NCBI GenBank assembly: GCA_025267735.1
Contig: CM046301.1
Location: 15,250,190-15,314,189 of the forward strand
Reading direction: 5' to 3'
Source: Mactra quadrangularis
Lineage: Eukaryota > Mollusca > Bivalvia > Venerida > Mactridae
Length of the DNA: 64,000 bases
Position numbers and translations under genes: made by a program. A model generated the notes under the pieces. The model saw only the letters and a program-made list of their open reading frames with translations. It searched no databases and was not told the DNA's origin. Below, piece after piece: positions 22,680 through 34,400 of the stretch. The stretch's first letter is position 1; every line of letters starts with the position of its first letter.

Positions 22680-23600
22680 AAACTACTTTGTCATAATTTT
22701 ACAAGAAACAAAGTCATTTGTATTTAAATTATTCATTAAATGTAATCCATTTTGTAAAAATAAGTTCTTTTAAAAATTGTGTCGTTATGTCATACATTTT
22801 CGCGACCCACGCTATCACAAATTTAATTGAAACATTCTTAAATTTTCGTTAGTTCTTTAATAATCATTTTAATTTGCCTATAACTTCTTTTTAATTGAGC
22901 AAAAAGTAAGGGAGATACCTCTATTTTTCGAAATCCAAAATAACAGCTGGTTGGTTCAAACAAATTAAAATTGTAAAAATCGGAAGAGTAGTCGTCGTGT
23001 AATCTTTCAGCTAATGTCATGTTTTAGACTAAAAATCAATAATATGCATGCATTGCCACATATAAAATAATATTTACGAAAAAGTGCGATAGAATAACCA
23101 ATTTAATAGAAAATATTTTTTAAAAAGAAGGGTCAAAATTAAGGACATTGATAACATATTTTCCAAATATGGTCCTTACTGCATTTTTAACTCTTTGGCT
23201 GAACATTTGCCTGGAAGCAAAATGATTAAACCAGAAAGAAGAACTTTTCATTGAAATGAAAAAAATGTATGATTCTAGGTTACGATTCGATTAAAATATC
23301 TTTGTTCCTTGAAACAAATAGTTTAACTCAGTCACCAAACATTTCAAGAGTATAATGTTTTTTGGACAGCAAATGTATATCAAATAGATTTACATTCAAA
23401 ATTTCTACTGTTGCGAGTATTTTTAGTATGGTTAAGTAACCTCGAGTCATGATATCTTATCCATTGGTATGTTTGCCGACAATGACAGAAAGTGCATGTA
23501 TAATGTAAATGTTATTGTATGATATCTCAGGCAGAAAAATATGGAACTCCAACTTTTGGTTGTGCGACTGCTCAATAAGGCTGAATATGATATTTTATAA
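22680..23600. other. AT-rich non-coding stretch, nothing recognised
   Basis: No TIR pair or repeat partner is seen. The minus-strand frame at 22838-23020 is unsupported. Confidence 0.5.
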
Positions 23601-23611
23601 AATTTAGAACA

Positions 23612-23923
23612 TTGCACACGTTAACAAAGAGCCACTTGGGCTTTAATATTTACAATACTATATGCAGGCTGGATGAAGTTAAAGGCTTTGATCTTGGAAC
23701 AAGTTACCAGAATGACAAAGCGTCCTCAACTTTCGTGTCAGCCAAACCAATTGTTGTTAAACATGACTTGGTTGAAACGATAAAGGAGTCAAAGTATTTC
23801 AGTTTCACAATGGATAGGGCAACTGACTTCACCGGGGATGACCTTGATGAACACACTTGTCATTCAAAATTCTTTATTCAATGTTTATTATATAAAAATA
23901 TCATTTATGATGTAGAAACATAA
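23612..23923 (+). pseudogene. hAT-transposase / ZNF862-like fragment
   Basis: A 103-codon frame contains KGFDLGTSYQNDKASSTFV, then VETIKESKYFSFTMDRATDFTGDDLDE. In ZNF862/KIAA1586-type proteins and hAT transposases, the equivalent order is (I/V)DLG..Y.NDKA...F, then an ARFYS-like strand followed by D-G-(S/T)-T-D, the first catalytic Asp region. Here D-R-A-T-D stands in that place. There is no BED finger, no later DDE residues and no dimerisation domain, so it is a remnant. The frame's first codon is TTG, so the true start lies elsewhere. Copy B of the composite repeat begins about 270 bp downstream. Confidence 0.55.
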
Positions 23924-24190
23924 GCAGTACAGTCTGAAATACCATGTAAAAAATTTTGATTGGTTAGCTTTTGGTCCGGTAAAAGTCTATTCGGTCTGGT
24001 AAAATTTTGGCCTTTACCAAACCGAATGTCTTTCATTTTAAATATTATATGACTAAATGCCAAAAAATATTATGAACCAAACTGTTAAATTGTGTAAAAT
24101 TTATAAGTTTCAATCTGAAATATTGAATTTTGATAAAATTATTATCATCAACTACCTGCTAAGTACGGTGGTCATTTGCAAGTTTCTTTG

Positions 24191-26477
24191 GCATATCGCT
24201 GGCTAGCTTCGCCAGCTAGTACCCTCGATTTGATACATGTATGATCAAATACTTATTACTTTTGGTAAGGGTACAAGAGGAAAAAGCGACAGGTAGCGGT
24301 TTCCTAATGTAAAGTTCACATTGTCTCAGTGTACAGCTTCGGTACGTCACGGTTTGGACATCGGGGCAAACCGAGACTGCCACCGTAGCGTCTCCGTGTG
24401 GTAAATTTCTTACATCTCCAAAGTTTTGGTGGGTACTGTATATATAAAATTATATCGTTAAAAACGTTCAAACGGTACTCCATACATGTATTTGAGCTTC
24501 ATGTTCTATATCAAATGATATGTGCAGAGATATCCAGAAGTAATTTCGTTCCTGTGGGTCTATCTACCGTATCATATAGCTGAGTGTGTGGGCGAAGTCA
24601 GTCGCTATACAAGCGTCTAAAATAATGACAACAGATAGTCAGATACCACAAATTGGTAATACATTACACATAGTATTTACTTGTTATTTTATATAGACAA
24701 GCTGAGTAACCAAGATGCAATGTCTGCGGCTTGAATTTAAAATAACTGTTTAAGTATAGGAGAATGTAAAGAAAATATATACAAAATGAAGCACAATATT
24801 ATACATATATTTATATTAGTCATTGAGCAGGCGGCTGTGTGGTTATGATGTTTGGCTGGTATCCATTGGACAGTCACGTCCGCGTCGGAGGGTGTTTTTT
24901 CATTTTCTCGTAGGTTGGATACTTCAATATACTGGCTTTTTCTTGAGGTACGTCAAAAATGGCCAAAATACTTTTCGATCGGAAAGGAGTTCGATATTTA
25001 CTGTTTAATCGGGACTAAATAGCTCTTGGTGTCTGAACGGGAAGCATTCCCTACGAATCATATAACGGTAGAATTTGCTCTTTGTTTACATACAAAAAAA
25101 ACACTATTTTGAAATGTAAAATTTGCCCCATAAGAAATATGCGTAGGTGATGTTTTGCTAGTTACCTAATCAACACTTTACGCTTACTTTAACACGAAGT
25201 TGACAGTTTCTCCCTTTAAGAATTTAAACTGATATTATTGCCAGATTTAATGGCATAGCAGGACTTGAACTACTTTTGTAAAATATCGTTTACCTACAAA
25301 GTTTAGTATAACCCAATTAAAATGTCCACATAATTTCTTGCAGGATTTGCAGAAAAAAATGGCATTGTACAAAATTTGTACAAATTTTACTTCTAAATCA
25401 ATGAAACAAAATATCACTACCGCAATCATAGACATGTAGCATTTTGAAATGATATTAAACTATTTCTAATGATTAACTTATTTATTTATTAATATGTAGT
25501 TAACCATAAAAAATTATTGATTTATATTTCGCCAAAAATTTATTTGTACTCAATTCCAAAATTTACTTGTACTCTAGTCCATAATTTGATTGTATTCATG
25601 TCCAAAATTGATTTGTACTTATGTCAATTAGTTGTTTGTACTTTTTCTACGATTTATTTGAATTAAATTCCAAAATTTAATTCTACTCAATTTCACAGTT
25701 TATTTACACTCAAATCCAATATTTATTTTAATTCAAATCCCCAAATTAATTTGTACTCAAATCCTAAAATTTATTTTTTACTCATGTTCACAATTTATAT
25801 GTTGTTAATTCCAAATTCGATATGTACTGAATTCCTAAATATATTTGTGTTATTGTATTTAATGCTTTAGTTTATTTGATATTTAGTACAAGAATTATTA
25901 GCGTGATTGTACTACATGTATTGTCGACAATTTTATTTTTATTATCCTTAATACTTTTTATAAATATTTCAATAATCTATTTATTTTCAAGATCAAAACT
26001 TGTTCAACATGTAATTTAATTCCTGGCACTTTTGTCTTTGAGAATGTAGTTTTACTCTTTTGTATACATTGCTTTGTAACGTATTGTTGCTCTGTGTTTA
26101 TGAACATCAAGTTACCAATTACAACAGAAAAACAACTCAATCGCACAACTTGGTACATTTCAGCAAAGAACAATAAAACAGAACACGGCACAACAAAGGA
26201 AATACAAAAAATAACAAAACACATTGCAGCACAGTAGATGATCATTAAAAAAAACATCACCACGAAGGGATTATTTAAAAATACGACATCTCTACATAAC
26301 ACCCTCACCGCAAAACACGAAACAAAAGAACAAAATAAAGCCCATCAGAAATATTAATACAAAATTAAAAGAGCATCGCAGCAAAGTAAATAACAAAATT
26401 CATTACATACAATCCAAAGCAAAGGCAATATTATAAACCGCAACACTTCATGGCAAATAACAATACAATAATAAAAA
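24191..26477. repeat. Composite repeat, copy B (left half only)
   Basis: It matches 16466-18729 nearly base for base, with a few substitutions and a short insertion (ATACAAAATGAAGC near 24780). The match ends at ...CAATAATAAAAA and is replaced by TCAAAGCGCTGAAAG. The frames at 24398-24583, 24823-25008 and 25958-26308 are the counterparts of frames in copy A and show no coding signature. Confidence 0.9.
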
Positions 26478-26479
26478 TC

Positions 26480-26855
26480 AAAGCGCTGAAAGTGCTGAAG
26501 CTAAGCGCTTTCAAATTTTGGCTTAGCTGCATTTACCTAATAATGTTAAATTTAAATAGTGCAGAGAATCAATCACTAGCAGGTTATTTGTCTGCTTAGC
26601 TAAATGTTCGTATGACCCAACATGGTAATAACGAATAATTATTTTAATGGAAATACATTTGGGTGGCTACACCACAACTGAATTGCAATAAATTCAAGTA
26701 AACCACATGAAGCATAGGCAGTTAACATGGATTAAATGTAAGCTTTGAAGAAAAGCATTTGCAGCAAGATTGAACATACTAGAAACTAGATTCTTTATAA
26801 AGCAACAACATAAGCATTTGTCATTTGTTGATTAGTTGGGATGTTTGATTGAATG
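26480..26855. other. Non-coding stretch, nothing recognised
   Basis: AGCGCTxxxAAG-type words near 26484-26515 form a small hairpin. Nothing else was recognised. Confidence 0.45.
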
Positions 26856-26860
26856 TTATT

Positions 26861-27001
26861 GTCCAAATTTTCTCAACTGTCAAAGTTTGAATAATTTCAC
26901 GGTGAATGATTACACACTATTTCAATATCACGTGTGTTAGACAAAGAGCGTTTAGTCACCGTGAAATGTTTTGACAGTTGAGAAAAAACGAACTATACAT
27001 G
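26861..27001. mobile_element. Short hairpin MITE, family S, copy 2
   Basis: TTTTCTCAACTGTCAAAGTTTG at the left and TTTTGACAGTTGAGAAAAAACGAACTATACAT at the right are inverted. The core includes TTTCACGGTGAATGATTACACAC and GTGTTAGACAAAGAGCG, the reverse orientation of copy 1 (4489-4642). The leftmost TGTATAGTTC is decayed. Confidence 0.8.
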
Positions 27002-27009
27002 TTTGTTTG

Positions 27010-27240
27010 TTTGTTTAGTTTAACGCCGTAGCAACACATTGTATAGAACGCTGTCCATTTTAAAATGGGAATTTCCACTAATTCCCAATTAAAGTACGAA
27101 AAACAGTGTGGCCAGTCAACCTACTCACTCCTCCTGAAATGGCTAAATCTCTGGATTTAGCTGTTCACCAACTACTATAGTCCGATTTTATCCGGTGAGC
27201 CGTGACTGCACTTTTGTATTTATAGATTTTTGGAACATTC
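27010..27240 (-). mobile_element. Partial SINE, family 2 (3' part)
   Basis: GTTTAACGCCGT is followed by GGTCAGTCAACC-like, CTCACTCCTCCTGAAATGGCTAAATCTCTGGATTTAGCTG and ACCAACTACTA. It parallels 45100-45220 closely and ends in a stretch (CCGATTTTATCCGGTGAGCCGTGAC) whose reverse complement lies at 28920-28955. The tRNA head is absent. Confidence 0.7.
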
Positions 27241-27315
27241 CTACAAAAAGGTAACACAGCTTATTTAACCAACCAACTGATTACAGTCTTTATTATAATT
27301 ATTCAACATTGATTT

Positions 27316-27400
27316 AAGTGACTCAGTGGTCGTGGCGGTAAGACACTTGAATTGTTAGACATTGTTTTGTTACCCCGGGTTCGAATCCTGCTTAGTATCC
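27316..27400 (+). mobile_element. tRNA-like SINE head or tRNA pseudogene
   Basis: GTGACTCAGTGGTCGTGGCGGTAAGACAC (A-box-like), about 35 bp, then GGGTTCGAATCCTGC (perfect B box). The acceptor arms do not pair well, so it is not called a functional tRNA. Confidence 0.45.
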
Positions 27401-28189
27401 TTTATTCTTTTATCATTTTTTTTTTGCCATCATGGAAACTTACAACACGAAATCTCTGTGCAGCACGAAGCCAAATGTATTTAAAATAGATTATGCATAT
27501 TTGCCTGAGTTTGTGCTTAGATATTACTTCGATGTCATACACTAAACTGTCTTGACCGTGTCTTATAGAAGTGATTCTATGTACATGCATTTTATAAGAA
27601 AGATAAGCGAAATGAGATGCATTTAACTTTGACACATTCGTTCGCCAGTATCCTAGTCAGATTTCTTTTCAGCCACTGCATTTGGAGCCGAATGTATAAC
27701 ATAAATGTATTATTATTAGGTACAATGTAAATTGCTGGATATAAAAAATAAAGAATCAAGGAAATAAAATTGATAGAAATTAAAATAAATCAAACTATAG
27801 CACAACAATCATAATATGATACGAACAACTATGCATGAATTTAAGAATAAATTAAAAAATATGGAGGCCGTGAGGTTCGAACCACTGCAGTAAAATCTAT
27901 GCATCGGCCATTTGTTTCAGACTCGTTACCGACTGCGCTATTTTGAACAATGATTTTGAACTATTATATCATGCATATAGACTTGAGATATTTAGTTTGT
28001 ATTGCTTTTCAGTGTAGTATTAAAGAGACTTGTAGTGTAGATGGAGTATCATTCTGGGACAGGGGCGGGTACCCTCTCTTGGTTTACAAAAATGCACACG
28101 CAACGAAATTTTTTCACCTTTCTATAAAATGAATCCAAAACTATTAAATAGTAACTCTCTAGTTACAATCCTTTTCACTTTAGACCAGG
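27401..28189. other. Non-coding stretch with a second tRNA-like scrap
   Basis: GAGGTTCGAACCACTGCAG...TTACCGACTGCGCTATTTTG (27867-27945) is tRNA-like on the minus strand and probably a SINE-head remnant. The 77- and 60-codon frames at 27402-27635 and 27950-28132 have no domains. Confidence 0.45.
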
Positions 28190-28850
28190 CTATGAATTCA
28201 AGATAGCCACAGAAACCAAGAGGGGGGGGCTTCTTCTTCGTTTTCTAGGGTCTGTGAGATCCTGGCGACCAAGGTCGAGGGGTTGGCTTTCTTTGTTTCC
28301 TCCTGGTGGCGCTGCTTTGACGGGCATGATTGCAACAAACACAAAGCCCAGTTTGGCTATTGGGCCACAATCACAAAACTTGCATGTCAACACTAACCCG
28401 GTATAAGTAATGTAGGTCACTAGGACAATAACTAAAAATAAACAAAATTAGGTCATGACCCAATTCAAACACACAAAAAATACCCAGATCAGCAATCACA
28501 AGCATACCCAACAAGAAAACACAATACACCAACCAGCAATCAAACATACTCGGGCAAAACACTTAACCAAACACATGCCTAGAGTCAAAATCAAGCTAAT
28601 TACAAGGAAAATCCCCATACTTTAGGTGCTGAATTAGCAAACTGGGGAGGACCTATCTTTGGCTAACCAAATTACCACATCTTTGGCGAACTAAGTAACA
28701 AACCCAATATGAATTATATTGGATCTTCATTTACAAAATTTGACCTAATTTAGATATCAAAAACCATATTTTAGGGGTGATAGGTCACACCCCGGGGTCT
28801 GCACATAATGCATGTTTATACAGCGGACGGACCCTAACAAAAACCCATAA
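28190..28850. repeat. Unclassified, less AT-rich segment, probably a mobile-element fragment
   Basis: Base composition changes: a GGGGGGG run, GGTCGAGGGGTTGG and CTCCTGGTGGCGCTGC lie near 28220-28315. The segment ends with GGTCACACCCCGGGGTCTGC and ACGGACGGACCCTAAC. A shorter ACGGACGGACCCTAAT occurs at 8124. The minus-strand 76- and 63-codon frames overlap and share no known domain. Confidence 0.35.
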
Positions 28851-28899
28851 TCAGTCAGTCAGTCAGTGTAGTATTTACTGGTTATAACTATCGTCATGG

Positions 28900-29137
28900 T
28901 TATGATTAGACTCATCCAACCTGTCACGGCTCACCGAATAAAATCAGACTATAAGCGCATACTTTCGTCAGTGACTGATAACTGTCCTACATAATTAAAA
29001 ATCATTGGTAGAAGGGAGAACGGCCGTATGAATAATTTCATGACCAAGCTCCACGAAAGTATGCCCCGCCCGGGAATCGAACCCACGACCCCTCGATCAG
29101 TAGACTAGCGTGCTACCAACTGAGCTAGCCGGGCGGC
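28900..29137 (-). mobile_element. tRNA-derived SINE, family 2, with well-kept tRNA head
   Basis: On the minus strand the head at 29137-29065 reads GCCCGGCTAGCTCAGTTGGT (A box), a variable stem, then GTGGGTTCGATTCCCGGGCG (B box), and can pair as an acceptor stem with one mismatch. Downstream are CATACTTTCGTGGAGC, TGAAATTATTCATACGGCCG and GTCAGTCACTGACGAAAGTATG. It is too well linked to the SINE body to be called a tRNA gene, although the head itself would fold. Confidence 0.8.
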
Positions 29138-29139
29138 TG

Positions 29140-29600
29140 AATGTTACATGCAATAGATTAAATACTTTGTTGAAATTGTGTTTAATTCTCTGTCTAAGAG
29201 TTGTCATGTTCATCTTTGAAATCCATAAATATCATTGCCACATGTTAATTTGGGTGGACACAATACCATATTAAATTAACTCTGGATTATAACTATTAAT
29301 ATGGAATTGGGTCCAAAAGTTTCTTTACACTTGTTCAATTTTGATGTTTTAATATACATGTATATATAGAATCGATATTAAAATATGGGTAATCTCAAAA
29401 TTATAATTTTCATGATAAAAAAATAAACACTATTTTGTACAAGATTTATTGCCGTCTTTTATTGGTACGTTTTTGAGCTGTAACATGAATACTAGCACAG
29501 TATTTTAGTCATCAGTCAGTAAAATGAAGTAGCACGTTTATTTTGATACGTGCGTCGAAAACGGATAGTATTAAATGGATCATCCTTGTCAAGCATCTGC
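29140..29600. other. AT-rich non-coding stretch, nothing recognised
   Basis: No gene or repeat was recognised. Confidence 0.5.
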
Positions 29601-29609
29601 GATGTCTAC

Positions 29610-29800
29610 TTTTTTCGGCGTAGCTGTCTAAGCTGGATTTGATCTACATTTCTGTATAATGACGTCTGTCTGGGATTTCGGAAATCCGCCGTTCTATTGG
29701 ATGATTTTATAAGCACTGAAAATGACGTACGGGGGAAACAGAGAAAATCCCCTCTTCGATTGGATGGCCCTGACACGCGCGAAAAAATAAAGGCCACACT
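29610..29800. promoter_or_regulatory. Possible promoter-like patch upstream of the C76-like exon
   Basis: Local GC rise with two reversed CCAAT boxes (TATTGGATG near 29695, GATTGGATGG near 29758), a palindrome GGATTTCGGAAATCC, and AAAAAATAAAGG at about 29785. These precede the exon at 30266 by about 450 bp. This is suggestive only; it may equally be part of a repeat. Confidence 0.25.
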
Positions 29801-30265
29801 ATTGTAATGCAGTGTTTTACGAAATTATGCTTCGTTCGTAGATTTTTTTTTGGGTAGACTTCTATTGCTTTCCAAAGTGTTTTTTTTTATATTGTAACAA
29901 TAAAAAGTTACGTGTCAAACACAATATTTTATGGGTAAAATGAATTACGTCTCCAGATGTGAACCGGTTTCTAGTAAAAAGTCTGACATATTACCCAATA
30001 ATTATTAAGTTAGCCTCACTACGTCCAGTTTCCGGTGTTTACACTTTGAGAGTCACAGCTCCACATATATTTATTAATCCGCAGAGTTATTGGTACGTAA
30101 CTTTTAAGAATAAATTCATAATTTTTGTTTTGTAGTATTAATGATGTATAATTTCATGTATTGTTTATGAAAAACGAATACAGCACGCAATCTGGTTTCA
30201 AGAGAAAGATATATTGCAATTAATTCCAGAACTACTTTTAGTGTAATAGTGTAAACTGGGAAAGA

Positions 30266-30551
30266 ATGCGTTGCAATGCGGTTAGAAGGCGGTTAGAAGT
30301 AAACAACATTGAACGGGCAACGGAGATCAAAACAATGGTAAGGATTATTAACGGTCGATTTCACCAAGGTCAGATATGCTCACAAGCTGCAGGTTATCAG
30401 TGTACGGCAATTGCATTGGCTGTCATATTGTTTACGGTAGGCAATCATGTGCCAAGTCTGCGAAACTGGTCTGCAAATGTTGTTGATGAAGTGATGATGC
30501 GTGGTCACAACTTGTATGAGCAAATACTAACGGAGGTCACGGAATCAAAAA
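30266..30551 (+). CDS. Peptidase C76-like cysteine protease domain fragment (partial exon)
   Basis: The ATG at 30266 opens a frame whose residues 29-92 run NGRFHQGQICSQAAGYQC, then TAIALAVILF, W-SANVVDEVMMRG and NLYEQIL. In C76-like/OTU-like deubiquitinase domains found in large herpesvirus tegument proteins and in many invertebrate and fish proteins, some linked to mobile elements, the order is GxFHQG, a G-QC box with the catalytic Cys, then W-x-(V/L)D-x-(V/I)L-x-G-xxLY. Cys46 here sits in that place. The later His/Asp region is missing. A donor-like A|GTAGGT at 30551/30552 precedes a known dispersed repeat, so the exon probably ends there. It could be a live gene's exon or a mobile-element relic. 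Confidence 0.5.
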
Positions 30552-30579
30552 GTAGGTTTTCACAATGCAATTTTCAAAA

Positions 30580-30967
30580 ATCTTCTTGTCTGAAACTACA
30601 AGGCCTAGAGCTTTCATATTTGGTATATAACATCATCTAGAGGTCCTCCATCACAGTTGTTCAAATTATGCCCCTGGGTCAAAATTGACCCCACCCCATG
30701 AATCACAATATTACATTGAATTATATAAGGAAAAGTTCAAACAACATCTTCTCTTGAACCGCTTATGATAATTTGCCCAAACTCAACAGGAATGGTCCGT
30801 GGGTGGTTCCCTACCAAAATTGTTCAAATAGGTCTGATTGGTTGGATAAGTAGGTCACTGGGTCAAAAAATAGGTTTTAACATTAGTGGTCCTCTGTAAA
30901 TGGCTCTTCTGTGACCTTTGACCTTTTCCTCAGGTGAGCACCCAGGGCCCTTTGGGCCCTCTTGTTT
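30580..30967 (+). repeat. Dispersed molluscan repeat ending GGGCCC...CTCTTGTTT
   Basis: GTTCAAATTATGCCCCTGGG, ACCCCACCCCATGAATCAC, CTTTGACCTTTTCCTCAGGTGAGC, and the end CCCAGGGCCCTTTGGGCCCTCTTGTTTTT match, from memory of bivalve genomes, a very common intronic/intergenic repeat. It overlaps the 3' end of the 124-codon frame, so the last about 29 codons of that frame are not real protein. Confidence 0.55.
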
Positions 30968-31089
30968 TTAAATCGACGCCGTTTGTCTTTTTTAAAGACA
31001 TTTCTTGTTACTTTAAAGGTCATACAGCTTTCATCCAACCCCACCAAACCCAGTTAAAACGTTTGTTTTTAATTGTTTTATTTGAATTT

Positions 31090-31210
31090 ATCAACACTTT
31101 TTATTTGATTATTTACTACGCCCAGCCCACCTAACCAACTTTCCTGGACATGTTTTACTTTACCAGTACTCGCTTACCCTTCCACTACATCTCCCAGATA
31201 TAATTCTTTC
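31090..31210 (-). mobile_element. SINE family 1 fragment
   Basis: GCCCACCTAACCAACTTTCCTGGACATG and CCAGTACTCGCTTACCCTTCCACTACAT are the reverse complement of the middle of the 51997-52281 SINE (GGTAGGTGAGTACTGG...CCAGGAAAGCTAGGTT). Both tails and the head are lost. Confidence 0.6.
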
Positions 31211-31489
31211 AAAAGGGAGCATGATGATTTTTGTCTTAATAAATTATTCCTAAATGTTATCTTTGCACCACCATGGCAGCACATATCCTGACAACCACAG
31301 ATAACAATTCTCTGGGATGTCGCCATACGGAACTTATGCATTTGTAGATTTTGATAGTAGTTATGGTGTGCTCAACGAAAATTCTGTACCGTGAATGATA
31401 ACGATTGAATTTTAAACATTTTCGTCGCTCTAGGCCTTGTTTAGTACGAAGCTGACGCGTATTGTAAGGTGTTGCGAGTGAATGACCAT

Positions 31490-34400
31490 TTGGGTATATT
31501 TAGTCCGGCCAACACTAAGGATGACCTTGCACGAAATGATGTAGAAAATTTTATTCAATTTATTGGTAGACATGGTCTTACTGGTTCCAAATCCGATTGA
31601 TGCCACTTTGTCATCCTTGGGCATCTCCCAGAATCCAAGATGGCGACCAAGATGGCGGTTAGAGGCTAAATTATTGATGCAAAATGTATTTTTACACATT
31701 ATATTCTTAAAATGGAAGACAAAAGTGATTTCAGCATTTGTAGATCCAGTTTGTTAAATTTTGTTATTCATATACAAATTTTTAAATTCAAAATGGTGGT
31801 CGAAATGGCGTCAAAATGGCGGACAAAGGCTTTTAGCCCAGTATATGAAAAACAAACTTGCAGAAAGAGACTGAGTGGTGTAGAAATTTATTTACTTATA
31901 GAATAGTTCATGTCATTAAAGAAACCGATTAATTTCACTAAGTTAAAAGTTATTATAAACAATTATAAATCCAAAATGGCGGCTAAAATGGCGGATATGA
32001 TCTAATAGTTTATTATATAAAATACATATATGGACGGAAACAAACACGTGTGGGTTTAAGTTTCAATATTTTTTTGTGTTTTTTTTATCTTAAACTCTCC
32101 AGTTGGTAAAATTACCCACCAACCTATTAGCAACTCAAGATTCAAAGTGGAGACCAAGATTATGGTTACGAAGCAAATTCGACCAATTCAATTTTTTAGC
32201 AATAATGTATTGTAAATAATGAAGTGTTTTTATAATGATTTAGTTATTTGGTTGAAGACAGTCATGTTAGCCTTCGGCCTGTGGCCTCAGGCTATAATGA
32301 CTGTCTCCAGCCAAATAACAGGCCATTATGAAAACACTTAATTCACTATCATCACAGATAGGGTCTCTATTAAAACATTCAGATTGTACCAACATTCAAA
32401 ATGGCAGCACTTTTTGTGGAAGAAAAACAATGCCTTCATGAGAAAACTCGGCCATAATGATATTCGGATCCAATCAAAATACATGAATCTCATATTAGCT
32501 AAGGTATTTATGAAAGGCCTTTTTTCATGATGGCCGAGTATTTGGTTATAATGCCGTAGTGAACGCCTTAGTATCAGCCCTGAATTTGAAGTCCAGTATC
32601 ATACAATTAATTAATAATGTTACTTATTTATTTGATTTAATGAAATAAAAAATATAATAAATAATTGGAATGGACAAACTAATTTAATTTCCAAAATATA
32701 TGCCATTCAAATAAAGAAAAATGGGAAAATAAAATGGGGTTTATATATAGTTTACAAGACAATTTATTATAGGATCTTTATGAAGGGCTTTCATTTTGTT
32801 TAAGATTGCAATATGTGTGGATATTTGAAAAGCTTATAATCCTTTTAGTTGAAAATGTTTGATGCAGTAAAAAATAAACTGAAACATATAAATTGCAAAA
32901 TAATCATGTGGTATTTAAAAAAAGGAAAAAACTAATTGATTGAGCTCTATTATTATCATTACACAAACAATAATATAGTCTGACTTGACTAAACTAGACT
33001 AAATAAGAATAAAAATTATGCTGAAATGTTTATGTTTGCTTCAGTCTAATATTACATAGTGATAGCACAATTTATCTGGTCATTTTTGTAAGTTGATAAC
33101 AATTAACATGTTCAAGTGACAACACAAATTACTATTTACAGAGTATTTTTCACTCAACACCCTAAGCACATCACTTGCAATGGTCAACTTAACATGTTAA
33201 TGATTATTATCTTTAGAAAGTATCCAAGTGGGTAATAACTTATGGCCAAAAGATAGCATAACTTTCTTCCCTTTTGGTGTAGGATAGGTGAACCAGCTTT
33301 AAAAGCATATTTTACATCCATGCTAGCAATGTACTCTCTTTACATTCTCAATAACTGACTGACTTGTAACATTACTTTTTAAACGAATGTTAGTTGAACC
33401 CATTGTTATAGTGTCACTCTTACAAGATAGATATAAAAAATGAGTATCAGCACACCAATGACGTCATATAATTTTGGTGCTCAGCAAATTGCAGCAACAA
33501 AGATAGATCATTTGTCGTACAATTTTGTTGTCTGTGCTTCTCGTACCATGTCTTAAGGTGAATGCGATTAAACATATTTGTAATTTTACCGAAGAAATGG
33601 AGAATCACCATATCTTGCAATGCGTCGTCTATAAAGTTTGGAGTGGAACATATTTGAATATAACGTACGAGATTGACAAATTGTCTCAGCGTACCATCCT
33701 TCTTTGGGAAGACTTTGCAGTTGATAGTGAATATACTCCAATTGTGTTTAGTTATCAGGCCTTTTTGAACTTTTGAAACACTAATGCAGCAGATCTGTTA
33801 TGTGCTCTTTCAAGATATCTATACTTAAGTGAAACAAGACATTTCTAAATTTTCTACTTGGCCATGCTTTGTAATTGGTGAATCCCTTAAAACCACCATC
33901 TTGCACAGGGTAACACTATTTGCTAAATCATGAGCTGGACACTGGGTTTAAATAGCTGTATATACGCTTATAGAATTGGCATCTACGCGACTTAATTTCT
34001 CCTATGTCCTTGTAGTTAAAAACAAATTATTCTACAAACTTTGATGAAAATTTGCTTTAGATATTTTTCCTTTTTGATCAATGGATAGATTCATTTACAA
34101 TGAAATAAAAAACATTCATGATCCAGTTGTGATATTTGATGTCAAGATCGAACTTGAAATCCTAATTCAATTTCTCTTATTAACTATCAAAATGTGTTAC
34201 TATGTCAACAGAATTTTTATCAATTGCTTTTGTATTACTATACTCTTAGAATACCTTGGAAGATAATAGAACATGCACACAATATTTTCCATATCATTTA
34301 TCTTTTTCTTTGTTTATAACCTCTTTTTAGTACATATTGATAATTGAAGTGGCAAACATATATGTAAAAGTGGTCGTTACATTACAACCTATGTTGTTCA

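Noticed and set aside
29065..29137. A tRNA gene on the minus strand
   Set aside because: The head folds reasonably and has A and B boxes, but it is joined to a SINE body shared with 45090-45401, so it is a SINE head.
33525..33776. 83-codon frame in the centre of the foldback element as its transposase
   Set aside because: Too short, with no DDE-like or zinc motifs.
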